Below are positions 8,293 through 14,064 of a stretch of DNA of 15,551 nt, one piece after another (position 1 is the first letter of the stretch; each line of letters begins with the position of its first letter). The notes under the pieces were generated by a model. The model ran no database searches, was not told the DNA's origin, and saw nothing but the letters and a program-made list of their open reading frames with translations. Location: the NCBI GenBank assembly GCA_004556005.1, contig SFJA01000039.1:1-15551 (forward strand), written 5' to 3'. This stretch comes from Bacteroidales bacterium. GTDB taxonomy: Bacteria > Bacteroidota > Bacteroidia > Bacteroidales > UBA932. The translations under genes were made by a program, and so were the position numbers.

Positions 8293-8967
8293 ATGGAAGA
8301 CAAAAAAAGCAAAAGAGGCGGGGCGCGCCCCGGTGCGGGTCATCCCAAGGGTGACAGCAGGATGATTTCGTTTCGGGCGCCAGGACCTCTGGCGGAGCAG
8401 CTGGAGGGGATGGAGAACCGGACTGAATTTATCCGGCAGGCTCTCACCAGGGCCGTAACGGAGCGCAGTCACAAGCCGGGACAGACGGAAGTGGCGAAGC
8501 CGGGGATGCTTCCGATGCCGGGACAGGGGATGCTTCCTGGGACGGTCATTCCGGCAGGTCATCTGCGGACTCTCTCACTCCCCTACTTCGACATAAGCGT
8601 GGTGGCGGGATTTCCGGTCCCGCTCGACAACGACGAACGTTCACAGGACATAGACATAATATCTATGCTCTGCCCCCATCCGGAAGCATCCTACCTCATA
8701 CGCGTAAGCGGCAACTCTATGATTGATGCGGGCGTGCTCAGCGGGGACATAGTCATCGTGGACAAAAGCAATCGCAATCCCTCCGCTCACGAAATTGCGA
8801 TGTGCGAACTCAACGGCGAGTACACCCTCAAGCACTTCGTCCTCGAGGAAGGGCAGGGCTGGCTAGTCCCGGCAAATCCGGACTATCCCCGGATAAGAAT
8901 CAGCCCCGATGACCAGTTCAGCATCTGGGGCACGGTCACTTACATCATCCATAAGGCAAGAGACTGA
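8293..8967 (+). CDS. UmuD/LexA-like self-cleaving S24 protein with N-terminal ribbon-helix-helix-like domain
   Basis: A 224-residue protein, longer than E. coli UmuD (about 139). The C-terminal part (about residues 95-224) follows UmuD closely: cleavage site Ala105-Gly106 in VVAGFPVP, nucleophile Ser142 in SGNSMIDAG, and general-base Lys180 in EYTLKHF. The N-terminal part has a basic RGGARPGAGHPKG tail (residues 8-20), a possible strand (RMISFRAP) and two helices (LAEQLEGM, RTEFIRQALTRAV), a ribbon-helix-helix-like layout. A Pro/Gly/Met linker with a repeated GMLP joins the halves. It may combine LexA-like repression with UmuD-like polymerase activation; that dual role is inference. AGGAG directly abuts the ATG, too close to act as a normal ribosome site. 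The umuC start follows the stop after 6 nt. Confidence 0.88.
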   Translation: MEDKKSKRGGARPGAGHPKGDSRMISFRAPGPLAEQLEGMENRTEFIRQALTRAVTERSHKPGQTEVAKPGMLPMPGQGMLPGTVIPAGHLRTLSLPYFDISVVAGFPVPLDNDERSQDIDIISMLCPHPEASYLIRVSGNSMIDAGVLSGDIVIVDKSNRNPSAHEIAMCELNGEYTLKHFVLEEGQGWLVPANPDYPRIRISPDDQFSIWGTVTYIIHKARD

Positions 8968-8973
8968 AGTGTT

Positions 8974-10239
8974 ATGATTGCTCTGGCTGACTGCAACAGT
9001 TTCTTCGCATCCGTGGAGAAAGTATTCCACCCGGGACTGAAAGGGAAGCCCGTGTGCGTACTGTCGAGCAACGATGGCAACATCGTGGCCCTGACAGCCG
9101 AGGCAAAGGCCCTGGGACTTAGGCGCGGAGACCCATTCTTTAAGGTTAAGGACATCATGGAGAAGAACGGTGTGGCCGTATTCTCCGGTAACCTGATGCT
9201 GTACGCGGCGATGTCAAAGAGGGTGCAGAGCATAATGCGCAGGACGGTAGAGCACACGGAATGCTACTCCATTGACGAGCAGTTCCTCTATCTTGACGGC
9301 TACGAGAAACGCTACGACCTCGTGGATCTGATGCGCGGTATGGTCAGGCAGATTGCCCTATGGACCGACATACCGGTGAGCGTGGGCATAGCCAGGACCA
9401 AGACGCTGGCAAAGGTCGCCAGCAAATTCGCCAAGCAGTACAAGGGCTACGGAGGAGTCTGTATGATTGACTCGGACGAGAAACGCCGCAAGGCCCTCTC
9501 GATGTTCGAGCTTGCAGATGTCTGGGGAATAGGGCCGAGGGCCTTCGCAAAACTCGGCGAGTTGGGAATCACCGCTCCCCTGCAATTTGCGGACAAGCCG
9601 GGAGAATGGGTCCGTAGTCACTTCCACAAGCCTCTCTACCAGACCTGGATGGAACTGAACGGATACCCCTGCATCGATACCGCAGAGATCATCAGGAGGC
9701 AGACCATCACGACCAGCAGGAGTTTCGGAAAGATGATATCCTCCAAGGAAGACCTCAAGGCTTCGGTGGCCTCCTTTGCGGCCAGTTGCTGCAGCACCCT
9801 AAGAGGGCAGGGATCCTCGGCTTCTTGCGTGTCGGTATTTGCCTGCAGCAACCGCTTCCGGGAGGACCTTCCTCAGTACGGGAACATCGCGACGCAGAAG
9901 TTGTCCACACCATCGGCTGACACGCTTGAGATCACTGCTGCGGCGATGGAACTGGTGGAGAGGATCTACCGTCCGGGCATACTGTTCAAAAAGTCCGGTG
10001 TCATACTTTCGGACATAGTCTCTGGCTGCTGCCACCACATATTGTTCGATACTGTGACAAGACGGGAGGAACGAGTGGAGTTGTCCGAGACACTCGACCG
10101 GATGAACCACAAGTACGGGCTCAAGACAGTGGGGCTTGCGGTCGCAGGAGGAGACAACGAGGTCTGGAAAAACAAAAAGGAACACCTTACGCCCAACTAC
10201 CTTACCGACATTGACCAGATAATGACGGTACAAATCTGA
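8974..10239 (+). CDS. umuC: Y-family translesion DNA polymerase V catalytic subunit
   Basis: A 421-residue protein, matching the length of E. coli UmuC (422). It copies past DNA lesions together with processed UmuD. The metal-binding active site is visible as Asp6 in ALADCNSFFASVE and Asp101-Glu102 in YSIDEQFLYL. A helix-hairpin-helix-like stretch is seen in VWGIGPRAFAKLGELGI, followed by the little-finger region. Where E. coli has the beta-clamp motif QLNLF, this protein has HHILF (residues 354-358), a weakened match lacking the leading Gln. It forms an operon with the UmuD-like gene 6 nt upstream. The DNA-damage regulation usual for this pair fits the self-cleavage domain, but no LexA box can be named. 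Confidence 0.94.
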   Translation: MIALADCNSFFASVEKVFHPGLKGKPVCVLSSNDGNIVALTAEAKALGLRRGDPFFKVKDIMEKNGVAVFSGNLMLYAAMSKRVQSIMRRTVEHTECYSIDEQFLYLDGYEKRYDLVDLMRGMVRQIALWTDIPVSVGIARTKTLAKVASKFAKQYKGYGGVCMIDSDEKRRKALSMFELADVWGIGPRAFAKLGELGITAPLQFADKPGEWVRSHFHKPLYQTWMELNGYPCIDTAEIIRRQTITTSRSFGKMISSKEDLKASVASFAASCCSTLRGQGSSASCVSVFACSNRFREDLPQYGNIATQKLSTPSADTLEITAAAMELVERIYRPGILFKKSGVILSDIVSGCCHHILFDTVTRREERVELSETLDRMNHKYGLKTVGLAVAGGDNEVWKNKKEHLTPNYLTDIDQIMTVQI

Positions 10240-10322
10240 CTCAGTGTTTGTGTTCTGCCGCAAGGCCTTCTTCTTTTCCCAATCAACGCGTCCCATTACT
10301 GTTGCCTCCTGTTAAGATCTGA

Positions 10323-10517
10323 TGGATTCCAGTTGCCGCACACCCTGCCGTCCTTGAGAATGACCTAGTTTATGCCAGCGTGAGCAAGTACGGTACGCTG
10401 CTCTTCTACAGGAACGGAAACCGGATCAGGACCGAGGGAAAATATGGCAAGGTCGTGTTTACTGTCCAAGGTTCCATACCTCTCCCTATCCTTATATGGA
10501 TAAGCATGATTAACTGA
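10323..10517 (+). other. unassigned open stretch without start codon, between umuC and the NimA-like gene
   Basis: The gap between umuC and the next gene is 292 bases. From 10323 a frame stays open for 64 codons to TGA at 10515-10517. It reads like protein (LENDLVYASVSKYGTLLFYR, then NGNRIRTEGKYGKVVFTVQG) but has no ATG before residue 62; the only early alternative is a GTG at 10380. It may be the tail of a broken gene, or chance. I do not recognise it. The left 20-bp repeat lies inside it. The rest of the gap (10240-10322) shows no terminator or promoter I can support. Confidence 0.3.
10368..10387 (+). repeat. left copy of the 20-bp direct repeat shared with the metX 3' end
   Basis: GTTTATGCCAGCGTGAGCAA occurs here and again at 14065-14084, in the same orientation and 100% identical. 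Flanking bases are partly alike as well (ACC two bases before the core in both copies). At the right copy the complement encodes the last residues LLTLA and stop of metX. The spacing is about 3.7 kb. This could be an attachment-site duplicate or the scar of a short-homology rearrangement. Confidence 0.7.
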
Positions 10518-10531
10518 CAAAGTGATGCATT

Positions 10532-11047
10532 ATGAGAAAAGAAAGCAGGCAGATGAGTGCCGAGTGGGCACTGGAGGTGTTCGACAAGGCACCATACATA
10601 ACGGTCAGCATGGCCGATGCGGATGTCAATCCATATGGGTTGCCTCTGTCTCTTGTACGGACTGACGAAAAGACTTTCTGGTTCCACTGTGCGACCGAAG
10701 GGAAGAAACTGGACATACTGAAGTACAACCCGAGGGTATTCCTCTCAGCCGTCACCCGGTGCAGACCTCTCAGGGGTCCGAAGGACGGCAGCTTCACGCT
10801 GGAGTTCCAGTCGGCAACGGCCGTCGGGATTGCGGAAATTGTCGAGGATGAGAACGAGAAAAAAGAGGCCCTGAGGGCAATATGCCAACGTTTCCTCCCG
10901 CAGCAGATGGAGGGATTCGAGGAAGCCTTCTCAAGAAGCCTTCACAGGACCTCCGTCGTTAGGATCACCCTCACGGAGCCGCCGGTCGGCAAGCGCAAGC
11001 AGTACGACATGGGCGGTGACGAGATGAAATACGGAAGGATGGAATAA
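10532..11047 (+). CDS. pyridoxamine 5'-phosphate oxidase-like flavin-binding protein (NimA-like)
   Basis: A 171-residue protein of the split-barrel flavin-binding fold. NimA/PNPOx-like features are the opening MSAEWALEVFDKAPYITVSM, the central FWFHCATEGKKLDILKYNP and the AVTRCRPLRGPKDGSFTLEF strand pair, ending in VVRITLTEPPVGKRKQY. Relatives include 5-nitroimidazole reductases and proteins of unknown redox role, so neither substrate nor drug resistance can be claimed. The ATG at 10532 is the first in frame and matches the usual family start; no clear promoter precedes it. The glutaredoxin-like gene follows after 16 nt on the same strand, suggesting a small redox operon. Confidence 0.82.
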   Translation: MRKESRQMSAEWALEVFDKAPYITVSMADADVNPYGLPLSLVRTDEKTFWFHCATEGKKLDILKYNPRVFLSAVTRCRPLRGPKDGSFTLEFQSATAVGIAEIVEDENEKKEALRAICQRFLPQQMEGFEEAFSRSLHRTSVVRITLTEPPVGKRKQYDMGGDEMKYGRME

Positions 11048-11063
11048 ATAAGAAGAGTTTATT

Positions 11064-11357
11064 ATGACCAAAGTATATGTAATGTCAAGCTGCCCGGACT
11101 GCTTTGAAGTCAAGGCAAGGCTCTCGGACAATCCGGAATTCGAAATTATCGACATCGGCGAGCACGTGAGGAAGCTCAAAGAGTTCATCAGGCTTCGGGA
11201 CACCTCACCTGCCTTCGACACCGTCAAGGCTAACGGTTCCATCGGAATACCGTGCTTTGTGTCGGAAGACGGAAGAATCAGCTTCGATACTGAAGCATTC
11301 ATCCCTGAAGAGCTTCCTTCAGGTGCATCGTGCAGTCTTGACGGGAAAGGGTGCTGA
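11064..11357 (+). CDS. small glutaredoxin-like thiol-redox protein with CPDC motif
   Basis: A 97-residue protein with a thioredoxin-fold layout: first strand KVYVMSS, redox motif Cys-Pro-Asp-Cys at about residues 10-13, and the probable cis-proline loop GIPCFV about 60 residues later. A further Cys lies right after that proline, and two more at the C-terminus (ASCSLDGKGC) are extra thiols. Glutaredoxins more often have CPYC or CPFC, so this is a divergent member; a thioredoxin-like role is also possible. It lies 16 nt after the NimA-like gene. It ends 30 nt from the convergent STAS-like gene, and no clear terminator is visible between them. Confidence 0.75.
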   Translation: MTKVYVMSSCPDCFEVKARLSDNPEFEIIDIGEHVRKLKEFIRLRDTSPAFDTVKANGSIGIPCFVSEDGRISFDTEAFIPEELPSGASCSLDGKGC

Positions 11358-11387
11358 GATCTAAGGAAACTGCACGAGCAAGGACGG

Positions 11388-11687
11388 CTATTTTGATGAG
11401 CCAAGCACCTTGTAGCGTCGCTGAAGTGCCACCAGGACACTTTTCCCGGCCACAGGATTCAGACCGCGGAATGTTGTTTTTTTCTTTAATTCCGCAAGTG
11501 GCATATCCAGCAACAACTTGGCAATGCACTCATCCGCAAACGAATTGGTTACTACATTTACACCGGTAAAATCCAATACGATGCGTTCGTCTCCTTCCAG
11601 CAGGACAAGAAGCTCCTGACGTATTTTGGCACCCATCTCCCTTGTACCAAAATTCTCTCCGTATTTTGCAAATTTGAACTCTACCAT
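11388..11687 (-). CDS. STAS-like domain protein (DUF4325)
   Basis: A 99-residue protein matching the DUF4325 pattern: R-x-x-G-x-x-I-R-x-x-L near the N-terminus (TREMGAKIRQEL) and the conserved core IVLDFTGVNVVTNSFADE at about residues 36-53. In STAS anti-anti-sigma factors the serine region is a phosphorylation site; here Thr47 and Ser49 of VTNSF are candidates, which is inference. The start ATG lies inside the last codons of the upstream ATPase gene (7-nt overlap, ending ATGGTAG), so the two are translated as a pair. The DNA is AT-richer than the flanks. The function of this family is not established. Confidence 0.82.
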   Translation of the reverse strand: MVEFKFAKYGENFGTREMGAKIRQELLVLLEGDERIVLDFTGVNVVTNSFADECIAKLLLDMPLAELKKKTTFRGLNPVAGKSVLVALQRRYKVLGSSK

Positions 11688-12334
11688 AGCGTATTTAATT
11701 CATCTGACTCCAAGAAAGGTTCGTTGAACTCCGCCTCAATGTCTGTCCGGTTTTCAACCACATCATTCGGATTCACATCTACATTTGTGCATATCTCCAT
11801 ATAGACTATCGTACCTTGCCAAAAACCGTTCGATACTATTGAGATATCGCCATTCTTATCTATCAATTTATGGTGTCCGGAATGGATAACAAATTCCAAT
11901 CCTGCTTCTTTCATCAAACGGGAGGTCGCATATAACCCAAAGCCCATTCCCTTCCCGTCTGTCACTGAATCCTCAAGGCAAAGACGGAGAGCTTCTCCCT
12001 CATCAACATCTTTGTACTTTGCATTCTCCGACAAAGATGCCTTGACCCCTTTTCCGTCATCCGCAATCAGGATTTTGAGCACATTGTTTTCTGAGTCAAA
12101 GTATGTAATTGCGGTACCAAGCGGCTTACCGGAATGGATATGAACATTATCAAGAATTTCATAGAAACAATAACTCAATGATTGCAGTACGCTTGTCTCT
12201 ATCTCAAAGTGGGAAGTCAGAGTATTCAACACATTGGAATAGACTGAATTCAACGTGAAGGAGTCGAAAACATCTATTGATAGATTGCTCTCAACACCCT
12301 TGAAATACTCTTTTATCAGAAACGCTACATCCAT
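11681..12334 (-). CDS. GHKL-type ATP-binding protein (histidine-kinase-like ATPase), partner of DUF4325
   Basis: A soluble 217-residue protein with Bergerat-fold motifs: N-box with Glu59 and Asn63 (YEILDNVHIHS), G1 box DDGKG at 92-96, and G2 box GKGMGFGLYAT at 127-137. There is no phospho-acceptor histidine domain, sensor or membrane helix, so it resembles anti-sigma-factor kinases more than sensor kinases. The reading frame extends further upstream, but ATG at 12334 is favoured. A TATCTTTG promoter lies just upstream of that ATG, and more 5' sequence on this strand is antisense to a ybjQ remnant. The C-terminal tail (about 185-217) is acidic. A partner-switch with the overlapping STAS-like gene is likely by analogy, not shown. 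Confidence 0.82.
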   Translation of the reverse strand: MDVAFLIKEYFKGVESNLSIDVFDSFTLNSVYSNVLNTLTSHFEIETSVLQSLSYCFYEILDNVHIHSGKPLGTAITYFDSENNVLKILIADDGKGVKASLSENAKYKDVDEGEALRLCLEDSVTDGKGMGFGLYATSRLMKEAGLEFVIHSGHHKLIDKNGDISIVSNGFWQGTIVYMEICTNVDVNPNDVVENRTDIEAEFNEPFLESDELNTLW

Positions 12335-12351
12335 TGACAAATCGGTTTCTG

Positions 12352-12375
12352 CAAAGATACTTATTTTTTTGAAAA
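12352..12375 (-). promoter_or_regulatory. promoter of the ATPase/DUF4325 operon
   Basis: On the minus strand, TATCTTTG (12359 to 12352) is preceded at an 8-nt spacing by TTTTCAAA (12375 to 12368). The leader to ATG at 12334 is about a dozen bases. The layout is identical to that upstream of the umuDC-like operon. It supports the short gene model over a start near 12658. Confidence 0.6.
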
Positions 12376-12397
12376 TCTTAAGATTCCGGATAATGCT

Positions 12398-12405
12398 TAT
12401 CTTTG
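12398..12405 (+). promoter_or_regulatory. -7 promoter box of the ybjQ remnant, divergent from the ATPase promoter
   Basis: TATCTTTG on the plus strand, 29 nt upstream of ATG 12435. The nearest upstream TTTG (12368-12371) is farther away than the usual 19-21 nt, so the -33 part is uncertain. It lies about 40 nt from the minus-strand box, making a divergent promoter pair; the downstream gene is broken. Confidence 0.5.
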
Positions 12406-12434
12406 CCGGAAATGTATATAACAAACACCGGAAT

Positions 12435-12689
12435 ATGTTACTTACTACAACACCGGCCATTGAGGACCACACAATCAGGGAATACAAGGGAGTCGTCTTC
12501 GGGGAGGTCATCACCGGAGTCAACTTCCTGAAGGACTTTGCAGCCAGCATCCGCAACTTTCTGTTCTTCATATGGTATGGTTGGTTTTCGGATGCAAATT
12601 GCAGATTCGACCGACGTGCGCGAAACCAAAAAGAAGAAAACTGTCGCCCCCACGTCACCTTTCACCCTTTCAGGTTGTCATATATATGA
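12435..12689 (+). pseudogene. ybjQ: 5' remnant of a YbjQ-family (DUF74) gene
   Basis: From ATG 12435 the first 42 codons match the start of YbjQ-family proteins: MLLTTTPAIEDHTIREYKG, then VVFGEVITGVNFLKDFAASI. YbjQ proteins are about 105 residues long and of unclear function. Similarity stops near 12560 and the frame continues with unrelated, Trp/Arg/Cys-rich sequence to TGA at 12687-12689. The conserved second half of the family is absent, so a deletion or foreign join cut the gene. Its promoter box is still present, so a short product could still be made. Confidence 0.72.
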
Positions 12690-12751
12690 ACCGGTTCAAA
12701 ACAGCATAATCCCAATGAGGAATTGAAAAAGTCAAACCAAGAAAAAAAAAT
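12561..12751. other. non-coding junction stretch between the ybjQ remnant and the sigma-factor operon
   Basis: No recognisable gene. It contains the join where ybjQ similarity ends, a C-rich patch with two near-copies CACCTTTCA and CACCCTTTCA (about 12654-12672), and a 10-bp palindrome GAACCGGTTC at about 12688-12697. Position and spacing make 12640-12750 a plausible promoter/leader for the downstream sigma operon, perhaps a self-regulated ECF promoter, but I cannot name a consensus. Confidence 0.3.
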
Positions 12752-13122
12752 ATGAACTACGACATACTGCTCGCAGCGAAGAACGCAATAGAGCCCGTCT
12801 GCACGACAACCATACTGGTGCTGACCACACGGGGGAATTGATAAAATGCTTCCAGACAGGATTCTCCACCTTCAAAGAGAGACTCCTGAAGAAACTTCTA
12901 TGGGGTAGCATATTCACTTTCGCAGGACTGCTCGGGCTTGCAATGCTCCTGATTGCGGCCATCGTCGGAGGAGAAGCCAACAAAGACGTATATGCTCCCG
13001 TAATACTTTTCGCGGCACCGTCATTGGCCGTCGGAATCTCATTCCTACTCAACTACTTCATAGGCAAAAAGATGCTGGGCAAGGAGATAGAGGCTGAAGA
13101 AAAGCAGCGGCCAACTGAATAA
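12752..13122 (+). pseudogene. small membrane protein gene, probably frame-broken, upstream of the sigma factor
   Basis: ATG at 12752 opens 29 codons (MNYDILLAAKNAIEPVCTTT and a few more) ending at TGA 12839-12841. A second frame overlaps there, with TTG at 12838, and runs 94 residues to TAA at 13120-13122. The second part has two membrane helices (about residues 22-44 and 53-73) between charged ends (STFKERLLKKL, GKKMLGKEIEAEEKQ). The first piece looks like the N-terminal helix of the same protein, so a deletion or frameshift near 12830 likely split one gene. A real TTG start with TTGA coupling is the alternative. The TAA overlaps the sigma ATG (TAATG). Family not recognised with certainty. 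Confidence 0.5.
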
Positions 13123-13499
13123 TGACAAGGGAACAGTTCATCGAACTGGTTAAAGGTGAGCAGGATGCCCTCAGGCATTATCTGCTCGCCCTTTGTTGCG
13201 GAGACCTTGCGACAGCGGACGACATCGCCCAGGAAACACTGGTAAAGGCATACCTGTCCCTATTGTCTTATGCAAACAAAGGCAAGTTCCGTTCCTGGCT
13301 CTTCGCGATAGCGCACAACACTTTCCTGAATCACCGGAAGGCGACAAGGACGTACGAAAGCCTGTCGGCAGTCACCCTGTATTATCTCACCGGCTATTCC
13401 GTGAAAGAAATCGCAACAATCTCCAACAGCACCGAAGACGCCGTCAAGAAACAACTCTCCCGAGGCCGGGACAAACTCAAATCACGACTCAAACGATGA
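13122..13499 (+). CDS. ECF-type RNA polymerase sigma factor, internally shortened
   Basis: A 125-residue sigma-70 family protein. Region 2 is clear (TADDIAQETLVKAYLSLLSY, KFRSWLFAIAHNTFLNHRK, to about residue 75). Region 4 helix-turn-helix is clear at 83-125 (VTLYYLTGYSVKEIATISNS, DAVKKQLSRGRDKLK). ECF factors are usually 160-190 residues; here the linker and the first part of region 4 are missing, and ESLS runs straight into AVTLYYL at residues 79-84. This looks like an in-frame deletion of roughly 35-45 codons, so activity is doubtful. The start overlaps the upstream stop (TAATG) and its stop overlaps the next start (ATGA), so the three genes were built as one operon. Confidence 0.78.
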   Translation: MTREQFIELVKGEQDALRHYLLALCCGDLATADDIAQETLVKAYLSLLSYANKGKFRSWLFAIAHNTFLNHRKATRTYESLSAVTLYYLTGYSVKEIATISNSTEDAVKKQLSRGRDKLKSRLKR

Positions 13500-13930
13500 C
13501 ACCGGACAAAGACATAGAGAATCTTTTTGACTCCGTCAAAATGCCATTTACTGACAATGACGCATTCCTGGACACACTGAATCAGCGCCTTGACAAGGTC
13601 GAATTCGTCAAAAGCACCCAGAATGCCCAAATCAGACGCTACAAGATTTCGGTAATATGCTCACTTGTCGCCGGGCTGATTGCCGGTTCCGTCTCGACGG
13701 TGCTGAGCCGAATCCTGCCCGTTACCATATTCCAGAAGGTTTATGCCACCCTGGCCGCACTGCCGCTGCTTGAAGCGGGCAATACTCCATCCGTCTTGAA
13801 ATACGGCATTCCGCTGCTCATTGGAACCGCCGTTTTCCTGATCGTCTTGAATATGCAGGAAATACACGAGATCCGCAGCAGCGGAATGCAACAACAGACT
13901 TCAATACGCCCTACTTCAGACCATCGCTGA
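13496..13930 (+). CDS. two-helix membrane protein, possible anti-sigma factor or sigma partner
   Basis: A 144-residue protein starting in an ATGA overlap with the sigma gene. An acidic cytoplasmic N-terminus (MTPDKDIENLFDSVKMPFTD, to about residue 48) is followed by a membrane segment at about 51-68 (ISVICSLVAGLIAGSVS) and another at 103-119 (YGIPLLIGTAVFLIVL). The short soluble head, the membrane helices and the coupling to an ECF gene suggest an anti-sigma factor, but no zinc-binding or FecR-type motif is seen. The last codons (IRPTSDHR) overlap, on the other strand, the end of a dsbD remnant, so the natural C-terminus may have been lost and replaced. Confidence 0.6.
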   Translation: MTPDKDIENLFDSVKMPFTDNDAFLDTLNQRLDKVEFVKSTQNAQIRRYKISVICSLVAGLIAGSVSTVLSRILPVTIFQKVYATLAALPLLEAGNTPSVLKYGIPLLIGTAVFLIVLNMQEIHEIRSSGMQQQTSIRPTSDHR

Positions 13931-14057
13931 TAAATTTTGCGTATTCCTCGACGTCGAGGTTATATCCCCTTGAAGGGACTTTGTGCTCTTCAGTCTCAGG
14001 ATCAAGTATCGCGTAATATGGCTGAGCACTACCGCAAGAGAGGAACGAGATTCTACA
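13911..14057 (-). pseudogene. 3' remnant of a DsbD-like thiol:disulfide interchange protein gene
   Basis: The minus strand encodes 48 residues ending at TAG (13911-13913): FLSCGSAQPYYAILDPETEE, then PSRGYNLDVEEYAKFISDGL and K. This resembles the C-terminal thioredoxin-like end of Bacteroidota DsbD-type proteins, where an A/S-Q-P-Y/F-Y-x-x-L-D strand is followed by R-x-Y and an FL-x-x-GL helix. An in-frame stop at 14058-14060 closes it upstream, and metX begins 7 nt further, so the 5' part is gone. It sits between the sigma operon and the right 20-bp repeat, marking a rearrangement point. It is too short to be functional. The family call rests on motif memory. Confidence 0.55.
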
Positions 14058-14064
14058 TCACCCT

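Noticed and set aside
8502..8545. Near-tandem repeat of GGGGATGCTTCC in the UmuD-like gene
   Set aside because: It encodes the repeated GMLP of a flexible linker and is too short to be a repeat element on its own.
9799..10296. A 165-codon minus-strand frame starting at 10296 with a strong AGGAGG 8 nt upstream of its ATG
   Set aside because: It lies mostly antisense to the umuC end, shows no recognisable motif, and Bacteroidota rarely rely on strong Shine-Dalgarno sites. Only the first 19 or so codons lie outside umuC, so a chance frame is more likely.
10487..10502. Inverted repeat TATCC-N6-GGATA upstream of the NimA-like gene
   Set aside because: The arms are only 5 bp and AT-rich, and there is no T-tract or promoter box nearby, so neither a terminator nor an operator can be supported.
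12335..12658. An N-terminal extension of the ATPase gene to an ATG at 12658
   Set aside because: The extension is antisense to the ybjQ remnant and to junk sequence, and a good TATCTTTG promoter lies between it and the ATG at 12334. The shorter start at 12334 fits the promoter and the domain.
13193..13930. A longer start for the gene after the sigma factor
   Set aside because: The extra N-terminal part is the sigma factor gene read in another frame. The ATG at 13496, in an ATGA overlap, is the natural start.
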